Positions 24,901 through 36,900 of a stretch of 64,000 nucleotides of DNA are shown here, in pieces. The number at the start of each line of letters is the position of its first letter. Position 1 is the first letter of the stretch. A program made the position numbers and the translations under genes. The stretch comes from Durusdinium trenchii (taxonomy: Eukaryota > Sar > Dinophyceae > Suessiales > Symbiodiniaceae), in contig CAXAMN010004002.1 of the NCBI GenBank assembly GCA_963970005.1, forward strand, positions 1,021,945 to 1,085,944. Reading direction: 5' to 3'. The notes below the pieces were generated by a model. It was not told the origin of the DNA. It made no database searches and worked only from the letters and a program-made list of their open reading frames with translations.

Positions 24901-27900
24901 CCAGTGCAGCCATGCCATTTTGACATGCAAGAGGTGTAACTCGGTTTCGACGAGTTGGCAGCTGATGATGGGTCAAACGGGTGTCGTTGGTTGGCCGACC
25001 AGTCTCCGACAACACTTCGAAGCTCCGCCATTCGGTGGTCAATGGTCGGGATGTCTCATGCCCATGCCAAGTGGAACTCTTCCAAAATCAAAAGGAGCTC
25101 CTTAAGTTGGTTTCTGATATGGCTTGCCATATCCTGGTCAATGAGGCGCTCGCAGCCACTTTGCACTGGTCCAGCTTCATTCTCTTTGCACTACTTGATT
25201 CATTTGTTGCTTGCATTATCACCCAAGCAAGAAAGAAACACAAAAGACTGTGATGACTCAGTGCCGACTCCGTTCTCGGTATTCGCCTGGTTGCCCAACA
25301 CTGGATGGTCCTGGCATGTGATCAGGACCTACCTGCATTGGCACCGTGTGTGTCATCGAGATTTGAAGCTTGAGAACTGGGCGACTGGGCCTTTGATGAG
25401 TAGAAGGATATGAAGGGAGAAGAAGGCGTTGGCCAGGCGGAAGATGTTAGTCTTGAAAGATTTGCCCAAAGAAATGTCTTGCTCCTCGGTGCGCTTAGGT
25501 GTCAGGTGTGTGTGTGTGTGTGTAGAGGTGCCAGGTCCTAGCACTGCCGCATAGCCCAGGTCTACAAAGATCACAGCGACCTTTCCTTAAAGCTCATCGA
25601 CTTTGGCTTTGCCAAAGCTTTCAGCGAGGAGAAACACAGCGCATGGCGAAGCTATGCCAGGGCAGTCATTCCCGTGCCGACTCGGGTCCGACCCACGTGA
25701 CACAGAATCGACCGTCGACGCTGGGCGAAAAGAGGCAAAAAGGAACCGATTCGGTCGACGAATTGGCCAAGACAGTGTTGCATCATTCTCTCAAGTTACG
25801 AAAGTCATGGTTTTTGACACCAATCCCCTTTTTTCTTGGTTCATTGGAGCTTGCAGACGGCAGCCACCGTGACCAAAAACCAATGGCGCTGGCAATGACC
25901 TCGTCACGGCATCGATTCTCGGACCCGGTGCAATCGAGCCGAAGCACACAAGACTGGCAAGACACCTGATTTGATGGAACTCTTTCTGAGTCAGGAGTTG
26001 ATCTGCCAGGGGTTGAGGGGTTCCATACAGATCAACTCAATCCTGATTTGATGGGAGCCAGGGCTTGAGCAGTTGATCTGTATGGAACTCCTGCGTTGGT
26101 CCGCGGGCGTTGCCGCTCGGAACAGGTTCCGCCAGTGCATACACGATCCCTGAAGTCCCGGCCAGTCGCCAGGTTCCTGTCCAGGTTCCTGTCCGTCCGT
26201 GCCGTGAGGACACTCCAATGACCGCCACACTGGGGACGATATACTATATCGCTCCTGAAGTCATCAAGGGCCTCTTGGATTTCTGAGGCCTACCTTCAGG
26301 TGCAGCAAGAGGTGGACATGGGGCACCATGGGCCCCTGCAGTGCTGCACGATGTTCCCCATGATCAGTATATATATAATATATATAATATATTTATTGTA
26401 TATTATATAATAAGATGGTATAGTTATATGTACATCCTAAGTTAAGCTTAGCAGACACCTGACTGCAATCATCTAAAGGGAGCACTGACTGCGTTGCGTT
26501 TTTGTTCTCGCACTCTGGGACTTACAGAAAGACTGATGCCGCAAACGCGAAGCGACCAAGGCTCCTACAACTACAAATGCGACTTGTGGAGCACTGGAAT
26601 TATCCTCTACATGCTCTTGGCTGGCGAGCCACCTTTCTACAGTCAGCACTGTGACGAGACTTGGGAGCGTCAGTTGAGGTTTGGGCGATCGAAGTAAGTG
26701 ATGAGATGAAAGGAATTATCCTTTTTGAAGAGGGATTTGTTTTCATTGGAGCACATTGAGCAGTGCTGATGATGTGTTTTCTTAGGGGTGCTTATTATAT
26801 AAGCGGTTGACTCTGTGGACTGATTATCAGGGTGACGACGACATGCAGCAAAAGAAAGGATCTGCCTTGCAAATCGCACACCCAAGCTCAAGTGTGCATC
26901 CGTGCCAAGAGGCGACATTTTTTCTGGCAAAGGCGCAGTCATGTGGGAAGTTCCCTCATCCGATCATCAGCCTTCAGAAGAAGACCTCCATAGTGCGCAA
27001 GCACTCCATGTATATCCATGTCCATGTATATATATATATATGTATTATCCATGTATACATATACATGTTATACAAACCTACATTAGGGGCTTTCAGGGCA
27101 AAGGAACGGCATCTATTCCAGCCCGAGGAGCGACAGAGGGGGTTTGGAGATTATGGCTGCAATGGTTTCAGAGTATATGGCACTGGCACCCTACATGTCT
27201 TTTTGCAAGTCTTTTTGCATCTTTTAGGTCTTTTAGATGAGGGTCCTACTAAACCACCTTGGATGCTATACCCAGACACGAAACATGGGACCGCCATTGC
27301 GGTGGTTTGGGAGATCAATAGCTAGTTAGTTCTCACCTTCTCAGCTGCTTCAGGGAAGACCGTTGCATCACGCGCATCACTTACATCCACTGCAACCGTT
27401 TGAGCCTTCCGATGATTCGACAGACCGAATCAGCCAAACCTGTCAACCTCTCCAACCAAGCAACACGACTGCACAACACCATCAAATTTGCCGACTGCAG
27501 GCCAATTCCTCTCCAGCCATCATCCCCAGTTTGTGTTTTTGACAGCAACGCCAACTCACCTTTGCCCAACGAAATTCGCGAACACTCTCCTTTCCAAGCT
27601 TTGAGAACACACTCCTTTCCAAGCTTTGAGCAGTTTGATATGTTCCATCTTTGCTCCACCGTCCCAGCGGTCTCCCCGCAGCACACGTCTCGCACCGCGC
27701 ACCGCCAGTTCCGGTCTCCCGGACCGCCATGGGCGAGCCCTTGGAGGTGCAGCGGCTCCTGCGGCCGAAGCGCTTCGCCGAGGTGAGCGCTTCGGTGCCT
27801 CGGTGGGACGACCGGTCTCGGCGACCAACACCGGTCGAGGGCGAAATGGATCGAAATGGAAGCCCACAGAGCGACGACAAGAGAAGAGCTGGGGATGATG

Positions 27901-30900
27901 TGGCGTGAGTTGCTGTTGACCCCGACTTTGACCGAGCCGTCTTGCTGTGATTGATTTGCCAACTCAACGATGGTCTTAAATTGTTGTTCAATATTTAAAA
28001 TACATGTTTTATCATGGTTCAGCAACTCAGTTTCTGGGAAAGAGCTGGTTCTCTCTCTCTCTATATATATTTATATATAATCAATTACACATGTGCAATC
28101 ATTTGGATTTAGCTTGACTGTGCTCACGGCTCTACGCTTTGAATGATTAAAGCTCAATATCGCCAGGTGCATGGTTCCCCTGAGAGAATCGTTGAGCTAA
28201 GTGGTGCAATGGAGTCCCCCCAGAAAAGAAGATAGGGCAGTTGAGCAAAGAAAGACTACGGACTAGCATTTTCCTTAAATGTACAGTAAACAATCAGAGA
28301 ACACAAGTGGAAAAAAAGCAACTCTAGCTCTAAGGTCATTTGTTTATCCATCATGGATCATCGATCCACTTTCTGAAGAAACTATCCTTAGGGGTCACGG
28401 CACCTTATAAATCACAAGTGGACATTATACCAGCCTGGATGTACCCGAAGCACCCCACACCCAACTTTTGCAGCCAGCCCAAGAGTGAGACCCCGTGTTC
28501 ACATCTCTCACTTGCATTTATTCTTTACAGATGTGCAAGGCCTTTTGGATCCGCTCACAGAAAAATTGTCGCGAGGACGTCCAAGTCTCCAGCCTCCAAG
28601 TCTCCAGCCTCCAAGTTCATAGATGGCCTTTTAACATTTGGTTGCTTGGTAAATAGTAAATACAGTAGAGGGGGGATACCCCCAGTCGTGCACAACCAAT
28701 AGGCGTACCAGGCCACCGACCCCTCTCTTATTCCCAACGTCAAGGACATCCGACTTGGGTCCCATCAGACGCTGTCCCAAACACGACGAATGAGACTGCC
28801 ATAGGACTGCCGCCCCATTGACCCCCCAAACCCACCACCCCTTGCCTGAGCGGCAGTCCTATGGCAGTCCCATATGGCAGTCGCATTAGGAGTGTTTGGG
28901 TTTGGTTTCCTCAGGAAGACAACTTCAAGTCTTTCAAGACGACCTTCAAACGACACCTGGCGAGACCGCCAGTTGGCGGTGGCAGTGTGCGGGGGCGGTA
29001 GGGGCCACATACCGGGAGTGACACTTGAAGGTGTAGATCTTGAGGGCCTTTGCCCAAGCGGGAGAACGTGTAGATCCTGGTGAGGCTAGTTTGAGCTTAA
29101 AGCACATGCCGGCCATGTTTGAGGATGTTTGGTGACTGTTGCTCTCGACCCGGCACCCTTTTTTGCTCCTCCACCTGCTCACTGCGAGCGAAGTGAAGCT
29201 GCGAAGGAGAGAAGTTGTTGATGTTGCTTGTGGAGTTGTTGAAACAGAAATACAAGTCGCCATGTCTTTTGAGAATAGCGATTGGTGAGGGTGTTCTTTA
29301 GACATCAAGCCAGGGTAGGCTCAGAAGAACTATAATATACTACGTAAATTAAAATAGTCAACAGTCTTTACACTTAGACTTTGCACTGCTTTTTCCCATA
29401 GTTGTGTTCACTAAGATCCGTGGAGTACGCATCACAACTCAGGAATGATGATTTTTGCCAGGGTAGTTGATGGGAACACAGGAGCACTTTGCTGTGCATT
29501 CATTCCATGGAGTTGTCCATGCTGGTTGTCAAGGCAGCTCCCTGAGTCCCCCGCGACGCCCTTTTTAGAGACAGATAGGAGAGAGGTAATGGGCGTCCCA
29601 TTACCTGTAACAGTCGGTAAACAGTTATACATATATATAATTATATATATATAGATACCAGCAGTCACAAAGGGGTGCCTATTGGAGGAAAGAGGTGCCC
29701 ATGATCCACTCACTTAGGGACTAAAAACCACCCCTTTGTGACTCATGGTGTAACTTGTAACATATTACAATATCACTATTTTAGAGATGCCGGCCGGCAA
29801 CCTAACCATCATCATCCCCTGGGCCCAGGGAATGGGATATACCCAATAGAGGCATTACAATGAACCGAAAGCACAGACGAACACTTTGACCGACCTGGTT
29901 TTGTTGGGCCTCTTCAATCAAATCCTGGACTTGGCGACGGTTATCATCGAATTACCATGGATTCTATAGATCTATACTGGACCCACCTTGAGTCCAACCT
30001 TTCTTTTGCAATACTACATGGACTGCCTTTGAAACACTTTCTACCATTTTCCAGGTGTTAGGGTCCTCCCCAGTCTCCTTTGGTCCAGTTGTCTCCTGAT
30101 GATGTTTTGCCTTTCTTCACTAACTGTTCCAATCGGGTCCTATTGCCAGAAATTGTTACTCCTTACCCTTGCAAAACCATGAAGAGGTTTGTCTTCAGGA
30201 GCCATTCAGAAAGTTCAATTGTTCACTCCAAGCTTTGTAGACATGAGAACCCCTTGCGGGAAAACGATTCCGATGATGACATGACACCACCTCCTGCGTT
30301 TATGGTGACCTTTTTTTTTTTTTTTCTCGGTGAGCTCATCATCAAATCCAAGGAAAAGAGACCAGCCGCATCATGGGGTGCAGCTTTTGCCCGGTGGCCC
30401 CGCACAAATTGGCGCTGGTCTCTGGCACGAAGGTCGGCTTGTGGCAGCCGGCCGCGTTGAAAGAAACCTCGTTGGAAGAAGGCCGCAGCATGACCAAGTT
30501 CAAAGATGTGAGCTTTGGACTGATGAGAGGGAACAGGCGAGAAGGGTCACGCGAACGCGGACGGGTCACGGGAGACGGGATCGTGTTGAAGAGGCTGTTT
30601 GTTTGGATGGTGCTATGATGAAAAAGCTACTCAGAGATTTGAACGAGGTTCATTGGATCAAAACTTCTTGGATTCAGGATTGATGAAGTTACCCTTCCTT
30701 CATCGCCTGGATTCCAGTAGTAGAATTGGTTTCCACCCCTCAATTTTGAGGGGTTGACGTGCAGGTCAACGTTTCCGTTTTCGTCGCGTGTGTTGAAATC
30801 AGCGTCCCTCGTCGCCCGTCCACAGGTCGGATCGGTGGTGCGTCCCCCTCCGAGGACTCAATGTGCCTCCTGGCGCAGTGATGGCAAGCTGCTCTTGGTG

Positions 30901-33900
30901 GGTGAGGCGGGCTCTCCAGTTGATGCCGTTTCGGTTTGGGGCTCTGAGATGGGCCCCCCGCCGTCCCAAAGCATTTGATCACTCTAAAAGGCATGTCACT
31001 GGAGATTCTGCAGACGGAACTTTTTGGAACCATCCCCACCTCCCCCACATATACTTAAAATATTCTTAAAACTAATGTTTAACATTTTTAGCTGATTCAG
31101 TAAGGTGCTTTACCTCAAGTTATCACTATAACTTGGGGGGAAACATAGAGTCGTGCACGTCTCGTCTCGTCAGGCCGGTGGCTCCTGTGCCGTCATCGAG
31201 GTCGAGAAGAACACCGTGCTGCGGCGCCTGCGCGGCCACGGCGACGCCGTGACCTGCGCCGCCTTCGCGGAGACCGACAAGGGCCGCTGCGCCAGCGGGT
31301 GCAAGGAGCCCCCCGAAAGACTCGGGGTCGGTGAGTGAGGAGAGCTCTCAAGACAAAAAGGTCTTGGACCGGGAGAATTGACATGCAAGTCATCACGACA
31401 TCCAGTTTCTTGGATGTGTCAGGTACGGTGATTGGAGACACGTCTTATGTAGGTTTGGAGGGTCCGTTTTCGTACCCGACCTGAGGTTCGGTACGAAAAC
31501 GGATCCGGGATAGAGCATGGATTGATCCGATCGGACGATCGCTCAGGAAGCTTCACCGGTTCGGCCGGAGCGAGCGGAAACCTGTTTGAAACCGCGGGGA
31601 CATGGAACGCAAGGGTTTGGGACATTGAACAGACCCGCAGGCTTCTGGAGGGATTTGGGGATTCCAGCAGAGGTGGTGGGTCAGAACCCGAGTTCGTTCG
31701 ACGATCCGAACGTGGGGTACCCCTGGTAAGTAGCTCGGGTCCGAACGTGACCCGGTCACTGTCCTTCGTAGGTTCCTTCCATTGTTTGTTTCGTGGCAGG
31801 ATGGGAAGCTTCGCCTTTGGGACGTGGCGACCTCCGAGCTGGTGCAGACCATCGACGCTCACAGCGATTGCCTCAAGTGCTTGTCTGCGGGGTCCACGGG
31901 AGCGGACTCCTGGATTACGGCAGGCGCGGCTAAGGGAGGTCCTCGTGGAGCGAACGAACCAGCTGATTTCCCTAGTGATCCAAGTGTTCTTCCCAGTCCT
32001 CAAACAATCTGGTGAGCTGGCACGGCTGGCACTGTATGGTATTAGGACCTTCTTAGATTTCTCAGAAGGTCCTTTTCTTGAACTGTGGTTGCCCAAGTTG
32101 CTTGTAGTTCCCTATGGGCTGCCCCTGTGGTTCAGCAATCATTCGAGTTTGCTGCTTGGTCTTGGATTGTTGGCTGTTGTTGGAGATCAGCCTGTCAGCG
32201 AATCCACCCTACTAGGAACCCCCTCCGGTTCGCCAAGTTTTACCGCGAACATTGCAGCAGGGCAGATTCCCATGTAAAATACAATTCACAAAAGTGTAAC
32301 ACCTTACTTATACGTCCTGGAATGTCCTGGATCATGCTGATACCCGCTGAAGTTTCGTTGATTCAACTGCTTTAAGCATCGAATCACTCGGTGAACCGAC
32401 GGTCAAATCCAAGGCTATGACAATTGTGTGAAGCTTTGGGACGCGCGAAGCCCCCAGAAGCAGCTTGGGCTGGCATCGTCACATCAACAGGGCTGAAATG
32501 TAGTAGACTGTCAACCAACAAAAAGCCCCCCGACCCCACACGGATTGCATAACCTCTTCAGAACCCGGTATGGCGAGGTATTAATCAGTCTGTACATTTC
32601 TTTGAATCAAGGACTCAGAACATTGCACTGCATATATAATTGGTGATGATGATCCTCTCCGCTTATGGGTGATGATCATCTCCAACATCCACAGGCTTCC
32701 CAAGTCTACCACCCAACTGCATGAGGCCTCATAGAAGCAGTCGCAACAACGGTGGCGAATGACGAATCAGTCCTTTTGTGTTTGGCTTCGGTGACATTGT
32801 ATGTTGTGAATATATATGTTTGTTGTGTGATACCGTGATGCTGTTCCGGTACCGCCCAAAAAATGAATGTGTGATACCGACAACCCTCTTGTACTTTATT
32901 ATTGCTTTCACTGCTATTTATTGCTTTTTAAGCACTTAGTGGGCACGGTTCCAATGTCCATTCAAGATGAACATGCTCGCAAATTATACATGATTGAGCC
33001 ATGCAAGGCCGTTTTATTCACGGGCTTGCGTACTGATCCCTGGGGTGAGGACCTTCTCGATGACCGACGACTGACGACTCGTGACTATACTACTTATACC
33101 AGGACCATCCTGTCGGGGTGTCCGGGCTACCCCACACTACCTAGGATGGCTTCCAGACAGGGCACCCCGACAGGATGGGTAGTTCTATAAATAGCGGGGC
33201 AAAGCCTCATGAAGGTGATTTGTGGTGCGACCCACCTAGTCCCGATTCGAATCCACTTCTGCAGCATCAAGCTGTTGGTCTATCTCCATGTTTCCCCACA
33301 AAAGTGCAGTCTTCAGTGACGTCAATGGACAGACGGGTAGAAACGGATGGCCTTTTCCATGTCGCACCTGATTCTCGTATGGACCGATCCACATACAGTG
33401 GTTTCAGAGTAGATTGCACAATCCCCAAAAGGTGGTGTATATGGACCCCCATCTAAAAGACATATAGGGGTTTGTGCCATCTACTCTGAAACCACTGTAG
33501 ATGGTCATTTCAGAGTAGGTGGCACTGGCACATCCCCCTTGGTTGCGCCATACTGAAATCCTAGGGGTAAAGTCCTGGGGATCTACCTTAGCTGTCGATA
33601 CCAGGGGGGATCTGGCACTCCTATATATCTTGTAGGGGTCCATATAAACCGCTGGCATTGGGGGCCCTGAAGGCCATGTCTTTCAATCCACGACCGAGAC
33701 AGTGAGGTGTCAGGTTGGTGTCAGGTTGTTAGAGGTGATGAAGGGGTGTCCCAAAAGCTCCGAACTTGGAAGGTCCTGGTCTAAGTGACTTTGAGAGTTT
33801 CTTTATCCTCCCAGTGGGTGATCGAAGACCTTTCGATCCTGCAAGACCCCCATCCGATCTGTGAGACGCGATGGCTCCGATCGATGGCCCAGCCGATGGC

Positions 33901-36900
33901 TCCGCTACACCCGAGGCCCGCGCTTTCGGTGGACCACGGGGCTCCGGTGGAGACCTTCGTGGCCTTCCCCTCCGCGGCCTTAGTCGCCTCGGGCGGCGGC
34001 ACCGCCTTGAAGCTGTGGGATCTGGTCATGGGGCGGAGCTTGGCAGAGGCGGACGCACATTCCAAGGCGGGCAGAGGTCGTTCTCCGAACTTGGTGGTTG
34101 GTGCGATTCCAATGGGGATCCATACAGATTCCATGCATAGTTCCAGGGCATACAATGGCAGAATTAATTACGCAGTTCGGTCGTGACCTCTTAGAGTGTC
34201 TAAGTAGCCACAAGCTTGGGCTAAGTGGCCTCATCCTGAACTCAAAAGGTCACTTTGAAGGCCCTGGTAGGGCTGGGTTGGATGACACTCTATTTTTGAG
34301 CCATGGCCAACATTCTTTGAGCTTTGCCATGTACCTAGATCCACCTGGTGGACGAAAGAAGTGTGGCTTTCCATTGTGGCAACTATTTTTGCATATGTTT
34401 GCCACCAGAATGTAAAATTGCCGTCATCCAAAAACACGCCACCAGAAAAACAAAACGCCACATTCCATATGGGGAAGGATGGTGCATGTTTCCTCCACAC
34501 CAAGCTCAAGGATACTCGGTTAGATTCCCCAAGTAACACCAGGTAGAAACCAAACCCCCACACTCACCTCCACGATAACATCATCGCAATCCAAAATCCC
34601 TGACCGCTCTACGATTCCCTTTGCCAAATATACCCAACTACACCCAACTTCTGGTACTCAGGGTCCTCAGGGTCATTCTCCAAGCTCATTGTGCAAGCTC
34701 TGACAATTGAGCACCCCCTAACAAGAGTCTTTGTGCTCATGTGTATGCTACACCCTGATAAGCCAAGCAATCTCAGTTTTCCATGGTTGACAAATGTTGA
34801 CAAAATCTGATTCTGTGAATTTACGCCGCCATTACGCGGATTTACGCCACCATTTTGTCGGGCAAATTTCGCAAATTCACGCAACACGTATGAAGCTCAA
34901 GGACATGATTTTTTTGTTGCATGCTCATCACTCGCTTTCAGGGAGCTCTGAAGCACAAAAACAAATATATGAAACACTGGCTGGTACTCTTCCGGAACGA
35001 CCAGCGTTATCGAAGCTAGAACATAGTTCAAGCACTGCACCAATTCCGCATCTTCCCAAAGGTTACCGGTCGGTATGTTGACAAGAAATTCGCACATTGG
35101 GGGTGCTTTCATCAACCTTCGGGGTTTGACACAACTAAACCCAATGTTGGGCACAAATCACCCAACTTCGAGCCAACCACGAAAAACACCGCCGCAAATA
35201 ATCAAGTAAGAAACGCCGCAGCTTTACAATTTACGCCGCCGTACGGTAAAAGACAACTTCTTTGGAAAAGTGCCTCATATGAAGATCTAGGTATATCCAG
35301 GCCATATATATTGAACTGAGACTCTTCGGGTAGGGGCACACGTTGCTTGAACAACGCTTGAATTCAGTCAACGATGTAACGATGTGGGACTGTGGGACAC
35401 GTTCTCAAACCATCTCAAACCAAAGACTTTGCAGTGAGACCCTCAGATTTGCCGTACACCTTCCAGATTCTAGATCCTTAAGAACCCCCCAAGACCCTGT
35501 AGCGTACAGGGGTATACAGGGATGAATTTTCTGGGTCCATGTGAGTCTGCAGGGAGCATGTATTCCAGGGCTCGCCGCTCTCCATGGTGCCAGGTGGTCA
35601 TGGGGCTGGCCTTGGATCCTAAGGCGTCCACCTTGCTCACTGCCTCCTTTGATAGTTATGTGAAGGCCTTCCGCGCAGCCGATCTGAGTCCCTTGGAAGG
35701 GGTTGATATCCGAAAACACCCTAAATCGGGAGGCAAATTCTGTGGGTCGCCTCCTCTCCAGGCGGTGGTCGCTAACTTGGGAAATTCATGGAGAATGAGA
35801 ATGAGGTCCGGAGTAAGAGCCGGTGTCCATCCTCCTTCCTCACATCGATTCTCATGGATCCATCAGGTCAGCTCTATAGCTTCAAACATGCCATGCCCTG
35901 CACCTCTGTGGCCTGGCGCCCACAGCGTTCGACTTCCACGGCTGGGGCGGATGGCTTTGTGGTGGGCATGGATGATGGCAGCTGGCTTTTTCGCAGCCAA
36001 GAGTCCAAGAAGAGCCTCGGGTGTGTGGAAGTCGGATGAACACCGGGCACTCGCTGTGTCCAGGGGCGTGGATCGAACAGAACGGACTTCGAGGGGTCGA
36101 GCGGTGCCAGATGTGGGAAAATATGGTGAATCCCATGATGCAACATGCAGCTCTTGGACATGAAGTAGTAGCTGCGCTGAGTAGCAGATCTCTATCTTTT
36201 TGAGCCTGGTGCTGATGGGTGGTTTCCAAGGTTTCCAATGTGCCCCGGTTGGGTTTAGCTTGATTGACTTACCCAAGGGGTCTTGCAGAACACTCGCCAG
36301 GCTAGGACTGGTGAGAGAAGTAAGGCCCATGGCCAACGGCGCTTGTGAACTCAGTGAAGCCCGCTCTGTGGTGGGCCTTGTTGCGCAAGTCCTCCATACC
36401 AATCTTCTATTCGGCTTAAAAGGCGGATCGGGTGATGTTGACCTTTCCCTACGAAGTACGGATCCTAAGCCCCACACCTCCAAGTACCTCCTCAGAAGGT
36501 ATTTGGACCCTCCTGGCACCCACCCCAGTCCCACCTTCTCAGGTTTGGTACGACTGGAGGCCTAGGGAAGGATCAAAGACCCTGGCATGGCCCAATCTCT
36601 TTTGTTCCCTGCTGCCTGGGAGCCAAGTCTCTCTCCGTCTCAACTGGGGTCCTCTTCCGCTCCTAAGGAGGAAAGGCCCAGAGGGTCAAGCACCGGCGGC
36701 AGAGGGCGGCCGAGTGTTGCGGAGAGGGAAGAAGGACGGCCCGCTGGTCGAGAAGGAAGAGGAATCTGAGTCAGAGGTGGAAAGGCAGAAGAGCAAGAAA
36801 TGGACACCTGGCAGCTTGGGGAGGCCCTTTCTTTTTGTGCTGGGTTTGCTGGGGGGGTGGGAAAATGTGGAAAGCTTGATATGTGTTTTTGCCATGGGGG

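Noticed and set aside
26902..26960. [11 protein letters not shown] as the missing CDPK helix-G exon.
   Set aside because: It loosely recalls the (R/K)G(D/K)FxF pattern but has no phase-compatible pair of splice sites with 26645 and 42890.
31419..32277. Long open frames on both strands (225 and 251 codons) over the UTP15 region.
   Set aside because: They cross a repeat element and run out of frame with the WD40 exon at 31800-31923, which has family support and phase fit.
35863..36534. A 223-codon minus-strand open frame.
   Set aside because: It is antisense to the UTP15 blade at 35872-35990 and runs into a CCCTAGGG-family repeat; no motif was recognised.
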